Shown: in pieces, positions 10,342-21,764 of the stretch
Position numbering within the stretch: position 1 is the first letter of the stretch
Layout: each line of letters starts with the position of its first letter
Source of the DNA: Isoetes taiwanensis
Lineage: Eukaryota; Streptophyta; Lycopodiopsida; Isoetales; Isoetaceae
NCBI GenBank assembly: GCA_021234155.1
Contig: JAJEKV010000108.1
Span: 2,460,676-2,524,675 of the forward strand
DNA: 64,000 bases
Reading direction: 5' to 3'
Made by a program: the position numbers and the translations under genes
The notes under the pieces: model-generated
Seen by the model: the letters and a program-made list of their open reading frames with translations, nothing else
What the model was told of the DNA's origin: nothing
Database searches by the model: none

Positions 10342-13015
10342 TTGTTTTTTAAGGTTCATTCGATTTTGGCATATTCCTACAAATATGCGAGATCTAATTC
10401 CACAAATATATACCTCACACCCCTCAGATACTTGGACGCCTCCCGAAAGGTAATGCATAAAAAAAATCGTATGAGAATCGCAAAACACAGGTTCACGAAC
10501 CATTGCAAAGGAAGAAAAAAAATTTTTTTTGGTCGGCCAAAGATGTGAGGTCGCGTTCATCCGCGTCTCAACCTCCAAACCACCCAATTGGGCTCTGCAT
10601 GCACCGAAACTCGGGTGGCATTAATGCTTGGATGAATCTAAGAGTGATTCCACATCAATCGGCCCATTTTATCTGTTCTTCTACATCTGAAGCTCTACCT
10701 GCCACTGGAGTGCGTGAAATCCAGTGCATCAAGGCCGAACTTGTGCTGCATAATCTAAAGCAGAGCTTGTAAACTTCGCCAATGGTTGAGCTTGTAAACC
10801 TCGCCAATGGTTGAAATACATTCCAACAAGGCTGGCTCTGCCCTACAAAACCCGAAACAGGGGCCACAACAGAAAAGAAGTGTCGGATCTGTAATCCATC
10901 AGGCCGAATTTATCCTGCAAAATCAGAAACAGAGGATGATCGTTTTTCCCCCACATGTTTCTTTGTAACATAAGGCCTGCCCTCGCAAATATCAAGCATC
11001 GGTCGCCACATGTGTCCAAAAAAACTCCGGCCAAGCCGCATACCAAGTATAGAAAAGCATGTGCATATAAGGAACGTCTAATTTTGGACCATAGAACAAA
11101 TCCACATCAAACACAGAAACCCCCTTTCTTCGGCCCACCATTGCCCAAATCTTAGTATCGTGATAATTTTGCAATCTTATTGTCTTTTTAAAAATGGGAA
11201 GGCTTTGAAATTTGTGCCTGGAACGCAGCTGCGCAGACGTATGTGGCATTCCCTTCCCGCTTGCGGCCGAAAGTTCCCGGGTTTGAATGCAAATTTCAAA
11301 TGACAATTAACACCCACACCTCCATCCTCGACGAAATCTTCCCAGGTTCTACATTCTTTATTGTCCTCAGCTTTTTCTACCTCAGTGCCTCACTTCCTCC
11401 TCACCTACAAATTTTTTTCTTAACGCCTTAGAATTGGGTTCTTGAGCTTGAACTGAGTCATGTCCATGATCGACAAGGGTGAGATACTTTTGAAAGCTTG
11501 GAATGCAAACAGTGATGCATAATATCTGCTTATGATTGTCTTTTCAGGATTGTAGCTTTAGGATGTTGTCTTCATCTGTTCATGAGCAATTTGATTTAGA
11601 ATGTCATTGGTTTCTATCTGATATTATTTCCATACTTTGATTCTTTGGAAACAATCCACTTAGCTTGTCCGACTGCAAGATGGTGTAGAATCATAGACCC
11701 ACTGCCAACCCATACAAAGCAATACTTATGTTTATGGGGATCTGGGAGATGTGAAGTAAAAATCTCATCGAATTGTGTATTGCATTGCTATGGTTTTTCA
11801 GGAATGTGAAAGGTTCCATCGCTAGATTTCTATTAGCATAACAAGCTGAAGAATAGATGTAGAAGATAAAGTATCAATAGTGTGCACATGATAGAGCGAC
11901 ACATAACAAAGATTAGTCTGCATTTCTTGGCAAATATGGTAGATCTATTATTTGACTCTATTTTTGCTATGTTTGAACCCAGTTGGTAACGAAATTGTAA
12001 GAGATAATAATGAAATGTGAAAAATACATTCTAAGTATTCACGTCGTGCTTCTACAAATATATTTTATATATATGTAATCGTAATATCTAATACATGTAT
12101 AGGATTGTCATCTTACCCATCATTTACTTCTACTGAATTCTACATTTTATCTCTTGTAAGTCAGTGGCATTGCTACGATGGATCGTATTGTTACTTAGAG
12201 AATAACTTGATGTCATCAATTGAAGGCAAGAAAGTTGCAAGGAATGTTTATTGCAAGTTTTTACTTGGGCTTGCACCATGGCCGTTCTATTATTATTTAC
12301 TTTCTCTTTGTGGCATCTTATAAAAGAGTAAGAATTGTTTGTTTCAGGTTGAACTCTGCAATATTCCCAAAATGGCACTTCGTATTGGTACATCACAAGG
12401 GCTTCTAAAGAAATCTTGCATATGGAGCTTTGCAAGAGGCAGAGACAACTTCATTTGTGTGCTTCTCAGGTTTGTTCCATTCTATCTAAAGGTGTTATTT
12501 CCAATTGAAGTATCCAGTGATATGAAGGCCAAGGTCGGTTGTAACTTTTATCTGAAATAGGCTGCAATTTGCGAAGCATATTTGAATCACCAAAGTGAAA
12601 GAGTCATGATGAATAGTAGAAGGAATTTAGCTTGTATAGGTTGTAAATATTTTATAGACATATGTGTTTGGTCTTAAAAAGCAAGAGCAAAAGGGATTTT
12701 GGTTTTGCATTATTGATGAAGATCACACATTCATCTAGTAAATGCATGTGCTTTGCCTTATGAATATTTATTGGTTTTCATCTTTTCTATGTTGTATATG
12801 CTTCTGACTCAATCTTACCTAGGAGTAAAGTTTTTCATCGTCCGCACAATTTGTCTGTACTCACCCCACTATGGGAGAATCGTGCAACTACATAAATTTA
12901 TGTCTAATTGTAATGTATATTATTTCTAAACTTCTTTGACTGTTATATAAATGTCCATAGACAACAAGAATGAAACAAGATGCTTTCCCACAATGGGTTG
13001 CCAACACAAAATGGA
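10342..13015. other. Gene-poor stretch, well conserved between units
   Basis: No family is recognised. A 24-bp phrase containing GCCAATGGTTGA repeats at about 10768-10820. The part 11430-13010 is almost the same length in both units and differs mainly by single C/T or G/A changes. A piece preceded by TTTGTTTCAG at 12348 stays open to about 12560 on the plus strand (VELCNIPKMALRIGTSQG) and could be an old exon, but I cannot name it. Confidence 0.4.
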
Positions 13016-13558
13016 GAAAAAACAAATAGCTACAAACAATTTATTATTCAACCTAATGCAAAACAAGGCAAGTTTCAATGCGATGAAAGCTTCAATCTGC
13101 ATGAAAGCGGGAAGAAATAGGTAAAAGGAAATATAGAAGGACTACGTGGCTATGTTGCGGTGTTCTTTCCGATGCAATAGCCTGTTGAGGGACAAATTCA
13201 TACTGGATGCCTAAAATAAACAGATAGAAAGGGGGATTTCTTAATGCCTGCAGCAACCAGAATGGATCCATTCAAGTGAATCCATGTAGTCTACAACTTC
13301 AGAGGATATTTGATGCAGCTCGATATAGAAGTAACGCAAAAACGACATCTTTTTTTTCTTTTTTCTTTTTTCTTTTTTCTTTTTTCTTTTTTCTTTTTTC
13401 TTTTTTCTTTTTCTTTTTTTTTTTCTTTTTTCTTTTTTCTTTTTCTTTTTTCTTTTTTCTTTTTTCTTTTTTCTTTTTTCTTTTTTCTTTTTTCTTTTTT
13501 CTTTTTTCTTTTTTCTTTTTTCTTTTTTCTTTTTTCTTTTTTGTTCTTATCTCAGTAC
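13016..13558. repeat. Unit-1-specific ~543-bp segment ending in a (TTTTTTC)n array
   Basis: Unit 2 passes from TGGGTTGCCAAC directly to GTTCATTTAATAT at about 44768, whereas unit 1 has this extra segment. Its last part (about 13350-13542) is a 7-bp satellite of TTTTTTC units, roughly 27 copies with a few 6-bp or longer variants. The first part (13016-13345) is ordinary AT-rich sequence. I see no clear target-site duplication or terminal repeats, so insertion in one copy and deletion in the other are equally possible. Confidence 0.85.
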
Positions 13559-14559
13559 ATTCATTTAATATACTTTGTAGATATTTCAGCTTGCCTCCTA
13601 ATCTAGATCATCTATTCATCATATTCTACAAATATTCTAGGCCCCTCACAACCATTCCTAGGGTACGCCCTTCGGGCAACCCAAAAATGATAGATGGAGA
13701 ATGTACATTGTGAATGTTATACATAATTTCTTGATGAAGTGGCATATGAGAATGAGTAGGATATAATAAAATACAATAGATAAGATAAGATAAATATTTT
13801 ATCGCCCCTAAAACCCAATCGGGTTATGGGACCCAATACAAAAGAAGGGCATAAGCCCTAAAACATTATAGACAATGGAAGCAAAACAAAAAAACAATGC
13901 CAAAATTCATGAGAACAGAGCAAACGTAGACTCGAGCCGCATGTGGTTTACTAGATGTAACCACTCTGGGCGCTTTAAACGTAACCTACCCAGGGATTCT
14001 CGAGGCCACCGATCAAGAATAAGTGCGCCACCTCCCGATAGACCCGCCCATTTTTGGAGCCTCGCCTCTGACCTTACATAACTCATCATGCCGCCGAAGT
14101 TAATTGAACCGGGAGAGGTCTTCCTCGACCGGTAAGGGAGTGCCCTTTGAGGTGACTCCCATGTCAGAGTAATACATATAGTTTGGTGATTAAGTTGAGG
14201 CAAGCATAAAAGGTGCCAAGGTTCAAAATATTCTTGATTGAGTAGTCACTATGAGGTGCAATTAACTTGAGTTGTTATGGGTTAATGCTTTTTTATTTTT
14301 TATTTTTTTTTATTTTATTCATGATACTAAATTGGTTTTTACCAAATCATTACTAGTTTTAATGAATTATTATAGCAGTATAAAATTATCACATAAATAA
14401 AATACTAGTTCTAACAAGCCATTATAACATTAAAAACCAACATAAATAACCATGTAATGAACCAAGATTATTTTCAACAAACCACTATGACATGTGGTTT
14501 TCTTCCATCAAATAAATTCATGTATAAAAACTGCATATATCATGGTTTTAGATGAATTA
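13559..14559. other. Stretch upstream of the LINE remnant (unit 1)
   Basis: At 13907-14203 a minus-strand stretch stays open in both units with frame changes. In unit 2 (45181-45432) it reads LTRRHDELCKVREARLQ, then KWAVYRGGGALILDQWP. The conserved wording in two noisy copies suggests former coding sequence, but I do not know the family. 14280-14580 is A/T-rich with a TATTTTTTATTTT tract. Confidence 0.35.
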
Positions 14560-15738
14560 ATACTAGTTAAATATAGAAGTTTATTTTTGGGAGCCTTGTG
14601 TTGTACACCCTCGAGTGTTTACTAAATGGCGTGTTGCAGGAATTCGTAAGGTTGGGCAGTTGTGGGAAAATGATAGATGGATTACTTGGACAAGATTTAA
14701 AGCTCTAGTTCCAGGTATTGGGGAAGGTGATAGGAAGGTCTTTAGGAAGATTATGGTGAATGTCAATACGCCAGCCTCGTATTGTAGGGGAAGAAGATAT
14801 GTGGTTGTGTGGGGATGGGGCAGAATATAAAGTCAAAAAGTTGTATGGATTGCTAATGCCACAGTCCCCATTAAAGGCTGCAGACAGGTTGGGATTAGAT
14901 CAAGCCGAAACCAAGGGTCTATTGACAAGGTCTTGGGTCTCCTTATGTTCCAAAAAGATCCAATTCTTTTCACGGATCGCCTACAAGAAGGTGCATACAC
15001 TATGACATGGTCGTTGAACAAGGGTGTTGTTCAACATGATCTCTCGTGACGAGACAATGGATCATCTTTTCTTTTGTCCGATTATAGAAGACTTCGGAGG
15101 TGGGTTTGTCCAATTATTAGGCTATAGATGTGTCCTATCATGGCCGCCATTCTAGCCAAAGATAGGTGCGTATATTATTCAACTCACTTTAACCAATATA
15201 TCATTGTGGTACATTTGGAAACACCGATGTGGTGTAGCTCTTGGAGGACCGACCGCTTCAAGAATAAGGATTCGTAATGCCTTCAACATGGAGGTAGCCC
15301 TCATGGCCTTAGCCCACCACAGAAGTTTGGCCGCAATTATAACAAGAACTTGGATAGAATTGGCAAGATAAGGGGATTCTATTCATTTTTCAAATGTAAC
15401 TGGATCCGGATTTAAGCAAGCAGCAAGAAAGGGTTTATGACCGTCCCAACATCTATCGATGTTGGATGGAGGATCTTCGCCTTCACCGGGTTTTCTCCTA
15501 AGTTCTTGTTGCTTGGAATTGGCTGCTAACTCCATATAGTATCTAAGCCTGGATGAAGATGGTTTTTCCTATCCAGGGGTAGGGAAGATTGGAGTGGTAG
15601 TTTTTAGTACAATCCTTGACACTTACGAGTTATATCCGCTTTGTGATAATTCTTTCAATCAATCCCATTTGGGGATATCCTATGTAAATTTTTATATATT
15701 AATAATACATACTCTTACCCTAAAAATAAATAAAAATT
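14560..15738 (+). mobile_element. 5'-truncated LINE (non-LTR retrotransposon) 3' end with zf-RVT domain (unit 1)
   Basis: The plus strand reads EVYFWEPCVVHPRVFTKW, then GIRKVGQLWENDRWITW. This is the stretch that follows the reverse transcriptase in plant L1-type elements. It is followed in shifted frames by KKIQFF, then the words GVVQHDL and ETMDHLFFCPI (clearest in unit 2) and GYRC. The Cys-His-x-Cys pattern is the zf-RVT zinc-binding domain. No reverse-transcriptase catalytic block (YADD type) is present, so the element is 5'-truncated, as LINEs commonly are. An A-rich end (CTAAAAATAAATAAAAA) at about 15719-15736 fits the 3' tail. Frameshifts break the frame in both units. Confidence 0.7.
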
Positions 15739-17930
15739 AGCTGAAGCTTGGATGAAATCCCCGAAGATGATCCTTAAAGCAGAAGCTGAGGCCGAAAATT
15801 GAAGGAAAGTTCTAGTTTCTAAGCTCCATAAACAAATCCTGTTATGCTTCCCTAGCTCTGCCATAGCCAAACAACAATCGCCAGAGCTCATAAGCGGAAA
15901 TGATGCAGGCACCCGAACAACCAATTAGATGTCAAAAAAGACACCGAGATGGGCGCCCAAAATTGCTGGAAGGAATCCGACCATGGTTCTTGCGGGAGAC
16001 AGGAGGAGCAATGCCGAAAGTATGACCGAACATTTACAGGCAGCAGCCAGTTTTTAGCAGTCACCACCATATGCTAGGCATATACCAGCATATACCTAGA
16101 TATGCCCAGGGGCAACCCAAAAACGAAAACAATAGATAGAATTTTGTCTGGCCCTTGCCGTAGCTCCGACATTACCGGCTTTGAAGCTCGTCGCCGCTTG
16201 GATAATCGGATTCAATTGGGCGCTTTGATGGAGCTTTGGCATCTGGGTTTAATCGACTGCTTTGATGGGGCTTTTAGGTATACGGAAGCTTTAAATGCAT
16301 TTCAATTGGTAATTGGTAGAAGAGAGAAATCTCGGTGGCTTTGATGCAAAGAGCTCGCGGGAGAAACAGGGACAATACGTACCGTGTTTTAAGGTTTATA
16401 ACCAAACCGCGACCACGCTTGATGGCTTGATTTTTTTTTTCCTTGCGTGAACCTTTTGCTCGCCCTTCCTCTCGCTCGAATACTCCGTAATGGCTATGGC
16501 ATACCGGAGATCCGCCCTCTTTCCGTAAGAACTCCATTTCCTTTCTTCTTTTTGTATTTTGTATCGTGCCATTAGTTATGGCAGCCCACGATTGGTAGAT
16601 GCGGCTTTAAAGAAGGGTTCCACAACTGTGGCGCCCAAACAAATGCTGCCACATTGAAAAGTCACAATTCTTGGATCATGCGAGAATAGATATTTAGCTT
16701 GCAGAGTCACAAAGGTTTATATGATTTTACGGTTGACGCAATACATCACAGATGGTAAATTTTCCTTTACATCTTTGTTTTTGTTGCATATGGTTTCTAG
16801 CATTGATATTTAACAGACACAATCTGGAGCAAATCGGTGCCCTACGCACTGCCTTAATGCGAGGAGACAGACTTTTGATGTGGGCTATTACATTACCTTG
16901 ATGCTTGGAGTTTATTTAAGTGTTGGATACTAATAATTTTGTTGCATGTCTTTAAGTCGTTCTATGTAAGTTTGTCCTCCTTTCACTGAATCTGGCAGAA
17001 TTTGTACATTTCGTTTTTTTTCCAGATCATGACTTTCTAACATTTCCGTTTGTTTGATTTTCTTGATAAGCCGGCCTTTTCTTTCTGTAGGTTTGTTTGA
17101 TCGGCGTAAGCATAACTGTAGTACCATGCCCAGTGTTTGATCGGCCTTTATAGGTCTGTTCCAATGTTTGCTTATTTTTTCTTGACAGTCATTTTTCTTA
17201 CTTTGCCTGCATTTCCCCCGGAGTCACTTTAGTGATTTCTTCGCCTTTTAGATTTATGCTGGGCTTTTAGATGCTTCCATGCTCTGTAGTTTTTCAGAAT
17301 GTCGAGATGTGCTTGGAGCTGTGATCTCCATGTTTAATGAACTACGATTCTTCTGCATATTTGGCAGAACTTAAAGAGCAAACTCTGCAAAATTAATCAT
17401 GTCTTCATTGCAAGTTGCGTCATTCAGGAGCAAAAAACCTCTCATCGAGACAAAATTCCATTCTGAACCACAAATGAGATGCTTATTCGTGTCCACAAAT
17501 TGATGTGCAGTAGCCAGGTACAAACTAAACCCAGATTTTTATCCACCCTTTTACCACATGTCTAATGTAAAAATTCTTGTGTAGATGGACATGTGCAGAG
17601 CACTGGATGATCTTTTCAAATCCGGCTGGTTGCACTTTTACCATAGTTTTGCAGAGGTAAATATGCCTAGTTAACTATGTTTGGAAGCCTATCAGGTTCC
17701 ATTTACTACTGAATTTGGCAAACCATTTTGCTTCTCCATTTTGCTTCTCTCTAATAAATATTGTACTGAGGACCTATTTTCGCATATTGGGCCCTGTAGA
17801 TGCAGGTATGGCATGTACAAAATTGTGCTCATTTGGCGAGTCGGGCTGAATATCGTAATATGGGAACATTATCTCCGAACCGACCACTTTCAAAGACATA
17901 TGGGGCTATAAAATGGAATATGACCATGCC
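15739..17930. other. Unrecognised stretch with possible exon remnants (unit 1)
   Basis: No gene can be named. A minus-strand open stretch (15715-16070) is conserved in unit 2 with frame changes. On the plus strand, a short open piece after CGCCTTTTAG at about 17249 reads IYAGLLDASMLCSFSECRD. A 24-codon piece bounded by GTGTAG and GAG/GTAAAT (17585-17656) reads MDMCRALDDLFKSGWL and continues open to the GT. These look like possible exons but match no family I can recall. Confidence 0.3.
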
Positions 17931-17941
17931 GCCATAATAGC
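17931..17941. repeat. Left target-site duplication GCCATAATAGC (unit 1)
   Basis: The 11-bp word GCCATAATAGC is repeated in direct orientation at 20009-20019. It marks the edges of an abrupt change from AT-rich to GC-rich DNA. Confidence 0.7.
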
Positions 17942-18186
17942 ACGGATTTCTCGATGCGGCTCCTCAAATTGAGTTAGGGAGCACCGGTTCGCGTTGAGCT
18001 AACCCGGAGAAATTAAACTTAACCCGGGGATTCGCCAGGCGAAACCCAAAAGTTTTAGGTGGCGGTGGTGAAACCACCAATCGGTTCGCCAAAGAACCCG
18101 AACCAGGTTATGGCCCGAGTTAGGTCGGATCGGCTGGAATCGTTAATGTCGAGGCGTTGACCGTTCCGGTTCTGGGCGAACCCCGG

Positions 18187-18585
18187 TCAAATCTGGGTGT
18201 CTGATCCCTCGGCAGTGCGGGGCCCGATGCAGGGGTGCCCGTGTACAGGCGTATTCGCTGGCCGAACCGAGTATGTCATCGGCGGCGTCCGGACCCGTGT
18301 CGCCACCGATCCCCTATGGTGGGGTTGGGTTAAGCTGCGAACCTTAATTTTTCGAGGAGAGGCCACGAATTTTTCAATCGAATTCCAATGCCACCAATAT
18401 TTCCCGGTTGGGAGGGGGTGTGAAGGAATCTTTGGTTCGCCAAGTTTAACCCTTATTTGAGCCAAGATTTGAGCTCGCTCGTCTGTGTTCCAAGCCATGC
18501 CGCCGTCAGAGATCGACTTCCCAATCCTCCTCAAATCTTTTGAAGAGTGGCGTTGGGGAGCCGATGGGTGCTTCCATTCAGGTGA
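18187..18585 (-). pseudogene. Unrecognised coding-like fragment inside the GC-rich insertion (unit 1)
   Basis: The minus strand begins with a possible start MEAPIGSPTPLFKRFEED near 18582. It continues in shifted frames as RIGKSISDGGMAWNTDER, KLGEPKIPSHPLP and WHWNSIEKFVASP. The same wording is visible in unit 2 (49398-49775, with WHWNSIQKFVASP). The family is unknown; it may be captured host or retrotransposon gag-like sequence. Breaks coincide with CG/CHG-rich positions where the two units disagree. Confidence 0.35.
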
Positions 18586-18792
18586 CCCCTAGCAACTAGT
18601 CAGCCTCCGTAAGTCCACGAAGGAACTAACTTGTGGGGCCCGGTTACACCCGGTACAACCAACCATTGATTCACCGGACTCATCGCCAACCGCAAGATCC
18701 CCGACAATATGCGTTCTGGGCGGCATCACCAACATGGCTCGACGGGTGCCCTCCCCTTCTCTGGACCGGGGGTAGGCGGGATCAGCAAAGAC

Positions 18793-19132
18793 TTATTTCG
18801 ACGGATGGGGAACATAGTGTTCCCCAGAGGGCACAACCTCATCAACGCGATACACACACTCGCTGAATGCGTGAACCACCAACCCAGGTGCACCACGGCC
18901 AATGTAATCGGTCCGTAGAGACCGCCAATTCATGAACAAGTTCTTGGGGATCTTGGGTGGGAGTAACTTGTGAAGTGGATTGGCCAGCGGGTTCCACCCA
19001 TCGTCCCGTGATCTTCTTCCCGGTTTCCTCCTCCGACATTGTGTCATCCTCGGTGTCATGAAGGCCATAATCACTATCATTTTCATCCGAAATCGACTCA
19101 CCGAGTCGTTTGGGTTCACCCGCGCTATTCAT
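18793..19132 (-). pseudogene. Unrecognised acidic N-terminal protein fragment (unit 1)
   Basis: The minus strand opens with ATG and reads MNSAGEPKRLGESISDEND, then SDYGLHDTEDDTMSEEETG, then STSQVTPTQDPQELVHEL. It is strongly acidic, then Ser/Thr/Gln-rich. The segment STSQVTPTQDPQELVHEL is preserved in unit 2 (49838-50254), where the frame then continues PKDIGFVVHLKLVV. I do not recognise it. It lies within the GC-rich insertion, upstream of the MEAPIGS fragment on the same strand, so the two may be one gene. Confidence 0.4.
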
Positions 19133-20008
19133 CCTGACACTCTACTAGGAAGACAAACGAGTCCTATCACAACACGAACCTCAAGCACGCCTATGGCAAA
19201 AATTGCCTCCGTAAAAATTGCCTACCAGAAAAAAAAAATTAGCCTTTGGTTAGAAATAGCGTGTGGTATTGGCCTGTGGTAAAAAAAAAACTCTCATGTA
19301 AAAATGCCTATGGCAAAAATAGCATGTGCTAAAAATATCCTATTCTAAATGTCCATTGTAAAAATGGCCTATGATAAATGCAAAAAATAAGGCCTATGCT
19401 CAATATTGAGAATGCAAAAGGATATGAGACATATATGGAGCGACTGCTTTTAGCAAAGAATAAGATGCTATAGCACACAAAGATCAAGCACTTGCGCGCC
19501 CCAAACCATACAGCATACAACGCCTTACACAAGCATAAATAGCCCTTTTTAGGTTTCAGATAAGGATTCCGCCAGGCTTAATTGTTCTTCTTTTTCTTGG
19601 CCATTGGGAAAAACTTGGCCATTAAAAAACTTGTGCATTAAATTTCTTGGCCATTAAAAACCCTCGGCCAGCCGACAGTTTATTCGCTTTTGCTTAACCC
19701 TGCCGCCACCCCCTCGACGCTAGCCACGGATCAGTTTCGACGCCCCCGCCCCTTTGAATTGATCGGTGGTTCGCCCAGCGAATCCGGGCCTCGAACCTCG
19801 GGCTCCTCAGACGCCGGGACGGCCACACCGACGCCGCATCGGCTAATCTCCGTGTGTTTGTTCGCCTTGCTTTAAATCGGCAAAGAACGCCACTGCCGCC
19901 ACGCCCCCAACACCATGGCTGAATCCCGCGGGTCCTCTTGGCGACCATGGGTTCGCTTTAAATAACCCTCTTGGCGGATTGACCCGATTTCGGGAGCCAA
20001 TAAAGTTG

Positions 20009-20019
20009 GCCATAATAGC
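20009..20019. repeat. Right target-site duplication GCCATAATAGC (unit 1)
   Basis: Perfect direct repeat of the word at 17931-17941. The sequence returns to AT-rich immediately after it. Confidence 0.7.
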
Positions 20020-20300
20020 ATGTATACAAAGATCACTTCTGGTCCAAGCTCATTGGCTGTAAGTAATCATCAAATGCAGAAAAGCAAATTTATTCAAATT
20101 TCTTGCATTATTTTTATTGGGCTTAATCTTTGGGATGATGTCGCTCATTTCATCTCATCTATGCTTTGGTTTTAACAAACCTTTTTCCTTTCTAGATTAT
20201 GAGCTCCAGCTTGTGATCTATTACCAAAAACTTTCCGTTTGACAAGTGCTTTTGGCTCTAATTGGGTTGGAAAATAACTAACCGTGCCTTTTCCTGTTGA

Positions 20301-20696
20301 CTTTCTAGAACCTTCTAGCATGTTATGGAAGAATCTAGAATGTTCTAGAGATCTCAGGGGTTCTAGAACATAGACCTTCTAGAATAATAAAAAAAAGTTG
20401 TAAAATCTTGTAGAAAGTAAAAAAAGTTTACGAAATCTAAGGCAATCTAAACCTTATTCTAGAAGAACCGATGACCTTCTAGAAACTTCTAGAGCCTTCT
20501 AGAATGTTCTAGAAGAACCTAGAACCTTCTAGAAGATTCTAGAAACTTCTAGAACTTTCTAGCATGTTCTAGAAGAATCTAGAATGTTCTAGAAAGTCTC
20601 AGGGGGTTCTAGAACGTAGAATCTTCTAGAATAATTAAAAAAAAGTTGTAAAATCTTGTAGAAAGTAAAAAAACTTTACGAAATCTTATTCTAGAA
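20301..20696. repeat. TTCTAGAA array with 10-bp period, heat-shock-element geometry (unit 1)
   Basis: From 20477 to 20596 twelve consecutive 10-bp units follow the pattern TTCTAGAANN. Three are variants (ACCTAGAACC, TTCTAGCATG, ATCTAGAATG). This gives an uninterrupted TTC-NN-GAA-NN-TTC series, which is the known consensus for heat-shock-factor binding. A second, partly degraded block lies at 20304-20356. Both blocks are followed by a shared phrase containing AAAAAAAAGTTGTAAAATC, so the array is also duplicated at about 250-bp scale. Whether any factor binds is inference. Confidence 0.9.
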
Positions 20697-21764
20697 GGAC
20701 GCAAGCCTTTTTCATCAATAACCTCTTTGAGAAAATGTAAAACTGCCATTTGTGTTTTTTATTTCTTAAAAAGCCCCCAACGAAATTTTACGTCATTGCG
20801 TTCTAGCCTCTATGGTCGAGCTATTTAAGGAAGTCTTCATTGAATAGGCATGTAACATATTGTATCTAGACCGTTGTCTTTCAAGGTGGTGAGGTGGCAC
20901 GTTAGATGCCATTGGATCATAATGCCCCTGCATGAGGTGGCCATGATGGCTATGAATACTATCGTAAAGTGCATGTATAGGTGGCAATGCATTAATTAGA
21001 AGCCTATGTTTTATCAACTAAGGCAGTGAGGTGGCAAGTGCAATGTCATTTTGCTACCTCCACAATTTTTTTTTTATCCATTTTGTCCATAATATTTTGT
21101 TGTATCTTCATTTTATCACGTTCAAATATTCAATTCCATGATATTGGCAACAATTACTTAAGCACCCCCCTTGTTATGTAGAGATTGATCTCGGCCATCC
21201 AAATTTAAGATCGACGGCCCACATGGAGCCACTTTATGATGCTTGAAGCAGCCCCCTTATTTGGGGCTTTTGAGCTGGGCTGTTGGATCTTAAGATTTAA
21301 TCTTAGCCGTTGGGTTAAAAGTCACTGAAATAAATGCCACCTTAAGAGGTGTCATCATGTCATATTGTTTCCCCTTTAAAAAAAAAAAATTATTCAAAAA
21401 TTATTCAAGCCCTTAATAGATAGGTCAATTTCAACCGTTTGATAAAAAGGTATACGGAGAGATCCTTGCACCTTTGCACGCACTTGATGAGGTGTCATCT
21501 CAAAAGCTTCAATCCCACGTCAGGGAAGCCATGACGATCAGGTATGGCGGAGTGGGGCTCGAATCTTCCGCCTCCCGTGACGATCGTGGCTCACTAGCCA
21601 CCGCCACATGACATTTTTTTAGGCACCCGCCCCTTTTTTTCCAAATTTTAGGGGGTGGAGGCCCCTCGCTCAGCCATGGAGGTGACTTTTCTAAGACCCC
21701 ATTTATTTCCCTTTCGTAATGAATCGGCACCTTTAAATTATGCCATTATTCTGCCAAAATTATA
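20697..21764. other. Non-coding stretch, largely identical between units
   Basis: No coding signal is seen. The block 21110-21520 is essentially identical to 52300-52720. At 21595-21670 lies a dispersed phrase (CCACATGACATTTTTTTAGG, then CAAATTTTAGGGGG) that recurs near 26390-26450. Confidence 0.5.

Larger units (their letters stand above)
17942..20008. mobile_element. GC-rich ~2.07-kb insertion, MULE-like, with 11-bp TSD (unit 1)
   Basis: The segment is markedly GC-rich at both ends against AT-rich flanks, and perfect 11-bp direct repeats border it. Its ends are loosely inverted. The left reads CGGCTCCTCAAATTGAG; the right, reverse-complemented, reads TGGCTCCCGAAATCGGG. Both ends also carry inverted GCGAA-type words (TTCGCCAGGCGAA), repeated several times. 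An 8-11-bp target duplication and long GC-rich ends fit Mutator-like elements. I see no MURA transposase, so it would be a non-autonomous or Pack-MULE-type copy. The middle (19150-19680) is A-rich with repeats of GCCTATGGCAAAAA and CTTGGCCATTAAAAA. The classification is inference; the TSD and base-composition step are seen directly. Confidence 0.5.

Noticed and set aside
13350-13542. TTTTTTC array as possible telomere-type repeat
   Set aside because: The period is 7 bp like plant telomeres, but the unit lacks the GGG of TTTAGGG; treated as a simple satellite.
13276-13713. 145-codon frame rich in Phe/Leu/Ser (FFSFFFFLF)
   Set aside because: It is only the translation of the (TTTTTTC)n array; no gene.
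20301-20696. CRISPR-like array
   Set aside because: Units are 10 bp with no spacers, in a plant-like context.
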